A DNA stretch of 64,000 nt from Actinospineispora acaciae DSM 45401 (lineage in GTDB: Bacteria > Actinomycetota > Actinomycetes > Mycobacteriales > Pseudonocardiaceae): NCBI RefSeq assembly GCF_000620785.1, contig NZ_JIAI01000013.1, positions 1-64,000 on the forward strand. Direction: 5' to 3'. Every line of letters starts with the position of its first letter. Position 1 is the stretch's first letter. Both the position numbers and the translations under genes were made by a program. Below the pieces are notes generated by a model. It did not search any database, was not told the DNA's origin, and saw only the letters and a program-made list of their open reading frames with translations. This document shows, piece after piece, positions 24,995-33,073 of the stretch.

Positions 24995-25372
24995 GTGAAC
25001 GACCTGAACCACACGATCATGCTGATCGCCGTGTTCGCCGGCCTCGTGCTGGCCCTGCGCATCGTCCGGTACCGGGCGGTCGACCGCTCAGCGCGGCTCG
25101 ACCAGCTTCTCGGTCAACCGCCGCAACCGCCGCAGCGCGCCGGGGTCGTCGACCGACGCGGCCGCGTTGTCCGGCAGCAGCCCGAGGTAGAAGGCGCCGT
25201 CGCGGACCAGGGCCGGCGGGCAGAGCTGGGTGACAATGTCCGAGGCATGCTCGGCCGGTGTGCGGTCCCACCTGCGCATGCGGGCGATCTGAGGGTCGTC
25301 GCTGCCGGCGTCGACGCAGATCGCGGAGATGCCCGACGCGGCCAGCGACCTGGTGAACATGGTGACCGCTAG
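24995..25372 (+). CDS. Possible small membrane protein (uncertain)
   Basis: A GTG preceded by GGGAGGTGGGAG starts a frame beginning MNDLNHTIMLIAVFAGLV, a clear hydrophobic helix followed by a basic stretch (RIVRYRAVDRSAR). This N-terminal 40 residues looks like a real small membrane protein or the beginning of one. The frame then runs 285 bp into the antisense of the SDR gene with no homology-like character. The gene may be truncated or its true end lost. Apart from this, the 24846-25087 stretch shows nothing recognisable. Confidence 0.25.
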   Translation: MNDLNHTIMLIAVFAGLVLALRIVRYRAVDRSARLDQLLGQPPQPPQRAGVVDRRGRVVRQQPEVEGAVADQGRRAELGDNVRGMLGRCAVPPAHAGDLRVVAAGVDADRGDARRGQRPGEHGDR

Positions 25373-25894
25373 GGTCGCCTGCCCGTAGGCGGCCAGCGGC
25401 GTGTAGCCCTTGGCGCGGGTGGGATCGGCCCACGCGATGCCGGCGCCGCGGTGCAGCACCGAGGAGAGGCTGACGACACGGCCGTTTCCGGCGGTCAGGC
25501 AGCCGCGCAACCCGTCGGTGAGCACGAACGGCGCCAGGTAGTCGACCGCGAACGTGCGCTCGTGCCCGTCCGGGGTGAGCAGCCTGCGCTCGGCGGGTCC
25601 GGCGTGCGCGGCGTGCACCAGCAGCCCGAGGGCCGGGTGCCGCCCGGCCAGCTCGCCGGCCAGCCGCCGGACCTCGGCGAGGCGGGTCAGGTCGGCGGCG
25701 GCGGTGTGCAGGCGCAGCGGCTCGGCGCCGTCCTTGACCAGCTTCTCGGCCGCCGCCTCGGCGTCCTCGGCGGTGTCCGCGTGCAGCACGACCGACCACC
25801 CCGACTCGGCCAGCCGCGCCGCGAGCAGCCGGCCGAGATCGCCGGCGGCGCCGGTGACCACCGCGACGCGGGACGAAGACGAACTGTCCAACAT
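25088..25894 (-). CDS. SDR-family protein lacking the catalytic lysine
   Basis: 268-residue short-chain dehydrogenase of the retinol-dehydrogenase-like type. The cofactor loop TGAAGDLG (14-21) is a variant. Ser145 (SLSSVLHRG) and Tyr170 are present, but the usual Y-G-Q-S-K-L-A reads Y170-G-Q-A-T-L-A, so the lysine of YxxxK is Thr174. It is likely impaired as an oxidoreductase or has another role. It stands alone on the minus strand; 25895-26155 upstream has no recognised element. Confidence 0.82.
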   Translation of the reverse strand: MLDSSSSSRVAVVTGAAGDLGRLLAARLAESGWSVVLHADTAEDAEAAAEKLVKDGAEPLRLHTAAADLTRLAEVRRLAGELAGRHPALGLLVHAAHAGPAERRLLTPDGHERTFAVDYLAPFVLTDGLRGCLTAGNGRVVSLSSVLHRGAGIAWADPTRAKGYTPLAAYGQATLAVTMFTRSLAASGISAICVDAGSDDPQIARMRRWDRTPAEHASDIVTQLCPPALVRDGAFYLGLLPDNAAASVDDPGALRRLRRLTEKLVEPR

Positions 25895-26155
25895 GATCCA
25901 TCCAACGAGGAAGCGGGGGCGCGCTGACGCGTCGGCCCCGGACCGGGTGAGTGAGCAGAGGTGAACCCGACGGCGGAATCGACCGGTCGGGGCTGTCGGG
26001 AAGTGTGGGTGCCGTGCGGCGCGGGCTCAGGCCGGCGCGCCGCACGGCACGAGATCAGGCGGCTGGTCGCACAGCGCGCCCGGCCGCGTTCCACCGCCCA
26101 TGGCGGTAACTCTCAGCGAACCCAATGTGGCCGGACAAGCTCCCCTAACGTGTTC

Positions 26156-26677
26156 TTACCGCCGGCCGGGGTGTCGTTCGAGGTCGCGCACGATCCGCCG
26201 CACGGCGAGGGTGCGGCCGAGCGCGCCGGACCCGGGCCGAGGCGGTGGCACCACGAGCACACCGCACCGGGCGCGCCGCAGGCAGTGGCCGGCCACCGAA
26301 CCGCCGAGCAGGCGGCGCACCGGCCCGGGGCCGCCGACCACGAGCAGGTCGTCGTCCCGGTCGGCGCAGCGGACCAGCACCTGCCCGGGGGCGCCGCGCC
26401 CGACCCGGATGCACACCGCCAGGCCGGCCGGGACACCGCCGAGCGCCTCCTCCCAGGCCACGTGCAGCCTGCGCAGCGCGTCCCGTTCCCAGAGCCCCAG
26501 CAGGGGCGGGCAGGGGTGGCGGCGGTTGAAGATCTCACCGCCCTGCGGGATCCAGGCCAGCACGGACCACAGCTCCGCATCGCGCAGCCGGGCCTCGGTC
26601 ACCGCCCGGCGCAGCGCCCGCAGGCTGCCCGCCGAGCCGCCCACCCCGACGATGACCCGTCGGACGCAGCTGTCCAC
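26156..26677 (-). CDS. Universal stress protein (UspA) family
   Basis: 173-residue single-domain Usp. It opens VRRVIVGVGGSAGSLRALRRA (the Asp usual at the start of strand 1 is replaced) and has the ATP-binding G-x2-G-x9-G-S pattern as GGPGPVRRLLGGSVAGH followed by CGVLVVPPP. It therefore probably binds ATP. The insertion EIFNRRHPCPPLLGLWE in the middle is unusual. GTG start. Stress or dormancy role is inferred from the family only. Confidence 0.85.
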   Translation of the reverse strand: MDSCVRRVIVGVGGSAGSLRALRRAVTEARLRDAELWSVLAWIPQGGEIFNRRHPCPPLLGLWERDALRRLHVAWEEALGGVPAGLAVCIRVGRGAPGQVLVRCADRDDDLLVVGGPGPVRRLLGGSVAGHCLRRARCGVLVVPPPRPGSGALGRTLAVRRIVRDLERHPGRR

Positions 26678-26778
26678 CGCCGTCGTGATCCCTTCTCCCG
26701 TACGCGGAAGCCGGCACGTCCGAGCAAACCAGCTTCGCCGGGCCGGGTTCGGCTCGTCGGGCGATCCCTGATGCGGTC

Positions 26779-27810
26779 TTAGCGCCCGTTGACGGCGTCA
26801 TGGTCGCCAAGCGCGCCGTTGGAGGCGCCCCGGAAGGTGCGGCGGTAGGCCAGCGGGGCCACCCCGATCGCGGCGTGCAGGTGCTGGCGCAGTGACGCGG
26901 TGGTGCCGAAGCCGGCCTCGGTGGCCACCCGTTCCACCGGCAGCTCGGTGGACTCCAGCATGGTCCTGGCCAGCTGCACGCGCTGCTGGGCCAGCCACCG
27001 CGCCGGGCTCAGCCCGGTCTCCGCGCGAAACCGCCTGGTGAAGGTCCGCACGCTCATCCTGGCGTGGCCGGCCAGCTCGACCAGGGTGAGCGGCTCGTCG
27101 AGCCGGCGCATCGCCCACGCCCTGGTCGGGCCGGTGCCGGAGTCGGCGGGCTCGGGCAGCGGGTGCTCGATGAACTGCGACTGGCCGCCGTCCCGGAACG
27201 GGGACACCACGCTGCGCCGCGCCACCCTGGCCGCCACCTCGGCGCCGTGGTCGCGGCGCACCAGGTGCAGGCACAGGTCGATGCCGGCCGCGTTGCCCGC
27301 CGAGGTCAGCACGTCGCCGTCGTCCACGAACAGCACATCCGGGTCCAGCGCGACCCTCGGGTACAGCGCGCGGAACCGCTGCGCGTGCAGCCAGTGCGTC
27401 GTCGCCGGCCGCCCGTCCAGCAGCCCGGCGGCGGCCAGCACGAACGCGCTGGTACAGATGGACACCAGCCGCGCCCCCCGGCCGGCCACCGAGGCGAGGG
27501 CGGCGGCGAGCTCGGGCTCCAGCCGGCCCTCGGTCAGCGCGGTGCCGACGTTGATGCCGGGCAGCACGACGGTGTGCGCGGCGGCCAGGATCGACGCGTC
27601 GTGCTCGGGCAGGACCCGGTAGCCCGCCGAGGTTCGCACCGGGCCGCCGTCCAAAGTGCACGTCCGCACCCGGTAGAGCGGCCGGCCGTCGGGGTCGGTC
27701 GCCGTTCCGATGAACTTGTGCGGCAGGCCCAGCTCGAACGCGATGACGCCGGGCTGCGCCAACACAGCGACCTCGTGGACGGGCGGCCCAGCGGACGGCG
27801 CGGTGGACAT
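26779..27810 (-). CDS. GlxA-type transcriptional regulator (DJ-1/PfpI domain plus AraC HTH)
   Basis: About 343 residues. An N-terminal DJ-1/PfpI class I glutamine-amidotransferase-like domain (EVAVLAQPGVIAFELGL ... LVSICTSAFVLAAAGLLDG) has Cys in the ICTSAF nucleophile elbow. It precedes an AraC double HTH (MSVRTFTRRFRAETGLSPARWL, then VATEAGFGTTASLRQHL). I take ATG 27810 (MSTAPSAG); a TTG at 27840 is less likely. Divergent from an MFS gene 71 bp away, which is its likely target. Ligand unknown. Confidence 0.9.
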   Translation of the reverse strand: MSTAPSAGPPVHEVAVLAQPGVIAFELGLPHKFIGTATDPDGRPLYRVRTCTLDGGPVRTSAGYRVLPEHDASILAAAHTVVLPGINVGTALTEGRLEPELAAALASVAGRGARLVSICTSAFVLAAAGLLDGRPATTHWLHAQRFRALYPRVALDPDVLFVDDGDVLTSAGNAAGIDLCLHLVRRDHGAEVAARVARRSVVSPFRDGGQSQFIEHPLPEPADSGTGPTRAWAMRRLDEPLTLVELAGHARMSVRTFTRRFRAETGLSPARWLAQQRVQLARTMLESTELPVERVATEAGFGTTASLRQHLHAAIGVAPLAYRRTFRGASNGALGDHDAVNGR

Positions 27811-27881
27811 GGCCGGATTCTTGCACATGTTGTCTTTCAAGCCACTTCCGCGCGGGCTCGACGTGGCTCAGTCTGGAGCGT

Positions 27882-29174
27882 GTGACGGACCTGCGCCTGG
27901 AGCGCTCCCCGCTGCCCACGCCCCGGCGCCGCATCCACCCCGCGTGGTGGGTCGCCGCCGTGACCTTCCTGGCCCTGGTCGGGGCGGCCGGGTTCCGCGC
28001 GGTGCCCGGCCTGCTGATCGACCCGCTGCACGCCGAGTTCGGCTGGTCGGTGGGCACGATCTCGTCGGCGGTCGCGGTGAACATGGCTCTCTACGGGCTG
28101 ACCTCGCCGTTCGCCGCCGCGCTGATGGAGCGCTTCGGCATCCGGCGGGTGGTCACGTCCGCGCTGGTCGTGGTCGCCGCCGGCAGCGGGCTCACCGTGT
28201 TCATGACCGCGTCCTGGCAGTTGGTGCTGTGCTGGGGCGTGCTGGTCGGGCTCGGCACCGGCTCGATGGCGATGGCGCTGGTGGCCACCGTCACCGGGCG
28301 CTGGTTCGTGGCCCGGCGCGGGCTGGTGTCCGGTGTGCTCACCGCGGGCGGCGCGGCCGGCCAGTTGGTGTTCCTGCCGCTGGTGGCGGTGGTGACGGAG
28401 CGGTTCGGGTGGCGGCCGGCCTCGCTCGGGGTGGCCGGCGCCGCGCTGGCGGTGGCCCCGCTGGTGGCCTGGCTGCTGCGTGACCGCCCGCGCGACCTCG
28501 GCGTGACCCCGTACGGCGGTACCGAGGCGGACGACGTCGTGGGGCCGCGCTCGGGTGCCGCCCGCCTGGCCGTCCGTACCCTGCTCGACGCCGCCCGCAC
28601 CCGCCCGTTCTGGCTGCTCGCGCTCGGGTTCATGATCTGCGGCGCGACCACGTCCGGCCTGATCCAGCCCCACTTCGTGCCCGCCGCGCACGACCACGGC
28701 ATGCCGCCGACGGTGGCCGCCAGCCTGCTCGCCGTGGTCGGCATCTTCGACCTGGTCGGCACCGTGGCGTCCGGCTGGCTGACCGACCGGTTCGACCCGC
28801 GCTACCTGCTGCTCGTCTACTACGTGCTGCGCGGCGTCTCGCTGCTGCTGTTGCCGCCCCTGTTCGGCCCCGAGGTCCGCCCGGACATGCTCGCGTTCAT
28901 CATCTTCTACGGCCTGGACTGGGTGGCCACCGTGCCTCCCACCCTGGCCCTGTGCCGCCGCCACTTCGGCACGTCCGCGCCGGTGGTGTTCGGCTGGGTC
29001 TTCGCCTCCCACCAGGTCGGCGGCGCGCTGGCCGCCTTCGTCGCCGGCGTGGTCCGCGACGAGCTCGGCAGCTACGACCTCGCCTGGTACGGCGGCGGCG
29101 CGCTGTCCGTCCTGGCCGGTGGGTTGTCACTACTGGTCCGCCGCCACCGGCAGGCCGCGCCGAGCACGCCGTAA
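27882..29174 (+). CDS. MFS transporter
   Basis: 430-residue, 12-helix major facilitator protein resembling the oxalate/formate and monocarboxylate (MCT-like) group. It shows AVNMALYGLTSPFAAALMERFGIRR-like motif A between helices 2 and 3 and a central charged loop of about 30 residues (RPRDLGVTPYGGTEADDVV). GTG start. Divergent from the GlxA-type regulator. Substrate is unknown; small carboxylates are common in this group. Confidence 0.88.
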   Translation: MTDLRLERSPLPTPRRRIHPAWWVAAVTFLALVGAAGFRAVPGLLIDPLHAEFGWSVGTISSAVAVNMALYGLTSPFAAALMERFGIRRVVTSALVVVAAGSGLTVFMTASWQLVLCWGVLVGLGTGSMAMALVATVTGRWFVARRGLVSGVLTAGGAAGQLVFLPLVAVVTERFGWRPASLGVAGAALAVAPLVAWLLRDRPRDLGVTPYGGTEADDVVGPRSGAARLAVRTLLDAARTRPFWLLALGFMICGATTSGLIQPHFVPAAHDHGMPPTVAASLLAVVGIFDLVGTVASGWLTDRFDPRYLLLVYYVLRGVSLLLLPPLFGPEVRPDMLAFIIFYGLDWVATVPPTLALCRRHFGTSAPVVFGWVFASHQVGGALAAFVAGVVRDELGSYDLAWYGGGALSVLAGGLSLLVRRHRQAAPSTP

Positions 29175-29298
29175 CGGGTCCCCGCGGCGCGGCGGGTAGC
29201 GCAGATCACGCTCGGCCGAGGACGGGTGCGGCGAATATTTCCGGGCGGGCGGGGTGTTGGGCACGAGTGACGAGTGCCCGCGCACCGGAGGGGATGCT

Positions 29299-30219
29299 GT
29301 GACTGGTCCGGCACGTGATCGAACCTGGCTGGTGGCCAGCGCGGCGGCGCTGTGGGGTACGGACGGGTTGTTGCGCAAGCCGTTGAGCGGGCAGTTGCCC
29401 TCGGCCACGGTGGTGTTCTGGGAGCATTTGATCACCGTGCTGGTGCTGCTGCCGTGGCTGCCCGCCGCGGTGCGGGCGTTCCGGGGAGCGACGGGGCGGC
29501 AGCGGTGGGCGCTGGTCGGGATCGGCGCGGGCGCATCGGCGGTGGCCACCGCGCTGTTCACCCAGGCGCTGCGGCTCGGCGACCCGGTCACGCCGCTGGT
29601 GTTGCAGAAGCTGCAGCCGGTGATCGCGCTGGTCGCCGCGGCCGCGCTGCTCGGCGAGCGGCTTCGCGCGGGGTACTGGCTGTTCGCGCTCCCGGCGCTG
29701 GGCGGGGCGTGGCTGATGACGTTCCCCGATCCGTTCGATGTGCGGGCGCACGCTGTGACGGCGGCGCTGCTGGCGCTGGGGGCGGCGGTGATCTGGGCGA
29801 TCGGCACCGCGCTGGGGCGACTGGTCAGCATCGACATGTCCGGCCGGGACGTGACGGTGCTGCGGTTCGCGATCGGGCTGCCGGCGGCCGCGATCGTGAT
29901 GACCGTGCAGGGCGCGCCGGTGGCCGTCACGCCCGCACAGATCGGGCCGCTGGTGGCGCTGGCGCTGGTGCCGGGGCTGCTCGGGCTCGGGCTGTACTAC
30001 CTGGGCCTGCGCACCACGGCGGCATCCCGGGCCACGCTGGCCGAGCTGGCCTTCCCGGCCACCGCCGCGCTGATCGGGGTGGGCGTGCTCGGCGCCACGC
30101 TGAGCGCCACCCAGTGGCTGGGGCTGGTCACGGTGGCGGTCTCGGTGACCGCGCTGGGGCTGCACGAGGCGTCCAGGTCGCCGGTGGTGCGGGTGGCCAG
30201 CGCGGACGGCGTGGCCTGA
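29299..30219 (+). CDS. EamA/DMT-family transporter
   Basis: 306-residue drug/metabolite transporter with ten predicted helices in two EamA repeats (AAALWGTDGLLRKPL in helix 1; GAAVIWAIGTALGRL starts repeat 2). GTG start with GGAGGGG upstream. Members export amino acids, purines or metabolites; no specific cue here. It converges on the decayed peptidase gene, with only five bases between stops. Confidence 0.88.
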   Translation: MTGPARDRTWLVASAAALWGTDGLLRKPLSGQLPSATVVFWEHLITVLVLLPWLPAAVRAFRGATGRQRWALVGIGAGASAVATALFTQALRLGDPVTPLVLQKLQPVIALVAAAALLGERLRAGYWLFALPALGGAWLMTFPDPFDVRAHAVTAALLALGAAVIWAIGTALGRLVSIDMSGRDVTVLRFAIGLPAAAIVMTVQGAPVAVTPAQIGPLVALALVPGLLGLGLYYLGLRTTAASRATLAELAFPATAALIGVGVLGATLSATQWLGLVTVAVSVTALGLHEASRSPVVRVASADGVA

Positions 30220-30224
30220 CCACC

Positions 30225-31143
30225 TCACCGGCAGCGGACCTCGCGGGCCGGTCCCGGCGGGAGGGTGCCGTCCAGGAGGTAGGCGTCGACGTGGGCGTCG
30301 ACACAGCTCGACCCGGTGCCGTAGGAGCCGTGGCCGTCGCGGTCGGCCACGATGAGCCGGCCGGAGCCCAGCAGGCCGGCGACCTGGCGCACCGAGTCCA
30401 GCGGCGCCTCCGGGTCGAACGCGTTGCCAACCACCAGGAAGTTGGTGAACGCGCCGGCCTCGTCGCGGCCGAGCAGGAACCCGGACAGGCCCAGCAGCGG
30501 GCCGCCGACGGCCTTCCCGATCGCGGACGCGAGCGCCGGCCACCGCTCCGGCTCGGCCAGCGCGCTGATCATGGCCACCTCGGCGGCCGCCCTGGTGAGG
30601 CGTGCCCCGGGCCGGACCGGCATCGGCGCGGACTCCAGCCGGGCCAGCAGCCGGTCCACCGAAGCCAGGACTGCGGCCCGGTCGTTGCCGAGTGGACACC
30701 GGACGCCCCCACGCAGTGCCCGGCGAACCGTGACAGCGACCGCTCGAATGCCCCTGCCTGGTCCAGCAGCACCTGCTTCTGCGTCTTCGTCGGGTTGCCG
30801 GGCGAGTTGAGCACCAGCCGGCCGACCGTGGCCGGGAACAGCGTGGCGTACGCGGCGGCGAGCTGGCCGCCGTACGACGTGCCCAGGAAGGTGAGCCGCC
30901 GCTCGCCCAGCGCGGCGCGGAGCACGTCCAGGTCGCGCGCGGAGTTGGCCAGCCCGACCAGGTCGGCCAGCCGGCCCGAGCGGTCCCGGCGGGCCCGTCT
31001 GGGTTGACCAGCAGCGACCCGATCCGGGCGGCGGGGTTCGCGGCCGGCAGCCGGGACAGGGCGAGCCCGATCCGCTCGCCGGCGGGCTCCCGGTAGTCCA
31101 GCGGGACGGCCACGGTCGCGCACTCGCCAGCCCCGGTCATCAC
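30225..31143 (-). pseudogene. Decayed S33 peptidase (tripeptidyl aminopeptidase-like)
   Basis: Three fragments in different frames together form a secreted-type alpha/beta-hydrolase of the TAP/SlpD group. 31143 to about 31005 encodes GECATVAVPLDYREPAG and LLVNPDGPAGT. The next fragment has LANSARDLDVLRAALG and the nucleophile elbow FLGTSYGGQLAA. The last, ending at 30225, has DGHGSYGTGSSCVDAHVDAY, the family C-terminus. The second shift falls in a run of five C at 30706-30710; restoring one base joins HCVGG to VRCPLGNDRAA. The first junction also lacks about 80-100 residues including the usual FDPRG-containing part, so this is more than a sequencing slip. No signal peptide remains. Confidence 0.85.
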
Positions 31144-31269
31144 TTCGAACGACCGCGGTTCTGTCGAGACGGCTTGACAGCACGCGCGTATGGTGTGGCC
31201 AGAAGGTCACGGATCCGGGCCGGAGACTACTGTCGGCCGCGACCGACAGCGCCGGCGAGGAGGGCAAGC

Positions 31270-32058
31270 ATGTGGGCCGAGCTCGCGGAGGCCGGCCTCG
31301 AGCCCAAGGAGGCCAAGCTCTACCTGGCGATCCTGGGTATGGACGCCCCGACCGTGGCGCGCGCCGCCGAGGCGGCCGGGGTCAGCCGCACCAACGCCTA
31401 CGACATCGCCAAACGCCTGGCCCATCGTGGGCTGATCTCGATGGTCGAACGCGGCCAGGACGGCGGTCAGCGCGACGGTCAGGGCATCGGTCACGGCGGC
31501 GGCCGGGGGCGCACGGTGCTGCGCGCCGCCGACCCGCAGTACCTGCTCGACGAGTGGGACCAGCGCCGCACCGGGCTGGAGCGGCTGGTGCCCCGGCTGC
31601 GCGCGATGCACGCCAAGGGCGGGTCCGCGCCCAGGTCACGGTACCTGGAGGGCGCGGCCGGCATCCGCGCCGCGCTGTTCGAGACGCTGGACTGGCCGTC
31701 CCCGCTGCGCGGCGTGCTGTCCATGCGCGACCTGATCACGGTGCCCGGCGCTGCGGCCATGCGCGAGTACATCGCCGCGCGCCGCGAGCGCGGGCTGTGG
31801 CTGCACGTGGTGCGCTCGCCGGCCAAGGACTACCCGAAGGGCTGGCCGACCAGCGACGCCGACCTGCGCCGCACCCGGTACGCGCCGCCGGGCTACCTGT
31901 TCACCATGACCATGATCATCGGTACCGACGCCGTCGCGATGCTCTCCTCGACCAGCGAGAACTTCGCGCTGGTGATCGAGAGCGCGGAGTACGCCGAGAT
32001 GCAGGGCAACCTGTTCGACGTGCTCTGGGCGGCCAGCAAGGACCGCCCGGACGCATGA
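31270..32058 (+). CDS. TrmB-like helix-turn-helix regulator
   Basis: 262-residue regulator with an N-terminal TrmB/MarR-like winged helix (GLEPKEAKLYLAILGMDAPTVARAA, VSRTNAYDIAKRL). A C-terminal domain follows (SRYLEGAAGIRAALFETLDW ... FTMTMIIGTDAVAMLSS) of the type that senses sugars or other effectors in TrmB proteins. A glycine-rich insert (GGQRDGQGIGHGGGRGR, residues 63-79) interrupts the wing. GAGGAGGG ribosome-binding site. It precedes the sulfite-oxidase-like gene by 13 bp and probably shares its transcript. Confidence 0.82.
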   Translation: MWAELAEAGLEPKEAKLYLAILGMDAPTVARAAEAAGVSRTNAYDIAKRLAHRGLISMVERGQDGGQRDGQGIGHGGGRGRTVLRAADPQYLLDEWDQRRTGLERLVPRLRAMHAKGGSAPRSRYLEGAAGIRAALFETLDWPSPLRGVLSMRDLITVPGAAAMREYIAARRERGLWLHVVRSPAKDYPKGWPTSDADLRRTRYAPPGYLFTMTMIIGTDAVAMLSSTSENFALVIESAEYAEMQGNLFDVLWAASKDRPDA

Positions 32059-32071
32059 GATGGGAGCCCCG

Positions 32072-33073
32072 ATGTCGCCTCGCGTCGTGCTCGACCCGGT
32101 GGGCCTGTTCCGCCGCGTCCCGCTGCAGCCGCACCAGCTGACCGAGCCGGTCACCCCGACCGCCGACGTGCCGGTGCTCGCGCACTTCGGCGTGCCCAGG
32201 GTCGCCGAGGCGGGCTGGTCGTTCGAGCTCACCGGCCTGGTGCGGCGGCCCCGGACGTACTCGCTGGACGAGCTGCGCGGCTACCCGCGGCGCGAGCTGA
32301 TGGCCTTCCACCAGTGCGTGGGCAACCCGCTCACGCCCGGGGCGCCGGCGCGGCGGATCTCCAACGTCGTCTGGGGCGGGGTCGACCTGCGGACCCTGCT
32401 CGACGAGGCGGGCGTCGAGCCGGGCGCGAGCTTCCTGTGGTCGTACGGGCTGGACGGCGGGAGGTTCGCGGACGTCGACTGCGAGGCGTTCGTCAAGGAC
32501 GTGCGGCTGAGCCGGGTCGACTCGGGCGACGTGCTGGTGGCCTACGAGCTCAACGGCGAGCCGCTGACCGCCCAGCACGGCTTTCCGGCGCGGCTGGTGG
32601 TGCCCGGTTGGTACGGCACGAACAGCGTCAAGTGGCTGCACCGGATGGTGCTGGCGGACCGGCGCGCGGACGGCCCGTTCACCACGACGTTCTACAACGA
32701 GCCGCCCCCGCCTACGCCCGAGGACCCGTCGCCGGCGCCCCGCCCGGTCTGGGAGATCGCGCCGGAGTCGGTGGTGGTGTCCCCGGCGCCGGGAGCGCGG
32801 GTGCGGGCCGGGGACGAGGTGGACGTCTGGGGCTGGGCCTGGGCGCCGGCCGGGGTCCGGACCGTGGAGGTCAGCGTGGGCAACGGCTGGAGCCCGGCCA
32901 CCGTGGAAACGCGCGAGCAGCTGGCCTGGCAGCGGTTCCGGATGCGCTGGCGCCCGGCCGCGCCCGGCGAGGTGACGGTGGCCTGCCGCGCGGTGGACAA
33001 CACCGGCGTCGGCCAGCCGTCCGTCACCGCCCGCAACCAGGTCCACTCCGTACCCGTCACCGTCACCGCCTGA
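32072..33073 (+). CDS. Sulfite oxidase-like molybdopterin oxidoreductase
   Basis: 333-residue enzyme of the sulfite oxidase family: a molybdopterin-binding domain (GWSFELTGLVRRPRTYSLDEL; Cys82 in FHQCVGN ligates Mo; GFPARLVVPGWYG) followed by a Mo-co dimerisation immunoglobulin-like domain (PAPGARVRAGDEVDVWGWAW). No signal peptide is visible and no heme or cytochrome domain, so the electron acceptor is separate. ATG 32072 is chosen (GGGAG upstream); 32060 would add four residues. Its end overlaps the convergent MFS gene by 11 bp. Confidence 0.9.
   Translation: MSPRVVLDPVGLFRRVPLQPHQLTEPVTPTADVPVLAHFGVPRVAEAGWSFELTGLVRRPRTYSLDELRGYPRRELMAFHQCVGNPLTPGAPARRISNVVWGGVDLRTLLDEAGVEPGASFLWSYGLDGGRFADVDCEAFVKDVRLSRVDSGDVLVAYELNGEPLTAQHGFPARLVVPGWYGTNSVKWLHRMVLADRRADGPFTTTFYNEPPPPTPEDPSPAPRPVWEIAPESVVVSPAPGARVRAGDEVDVWGWAWAPAGVRTVEVSVGNGWSPATVETREQLAWQRFRMRWRPAAPGEVTVACRAVDNTGVGQPSVTARNQVHSVPVTVTA

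Noticed and set aside
31174..31194. TTGACA and TATGGT as a promoter of the TrmB-like gene
   Set aside because: Spacing is only about nine bases, too short for a sigma-70-type promoter.
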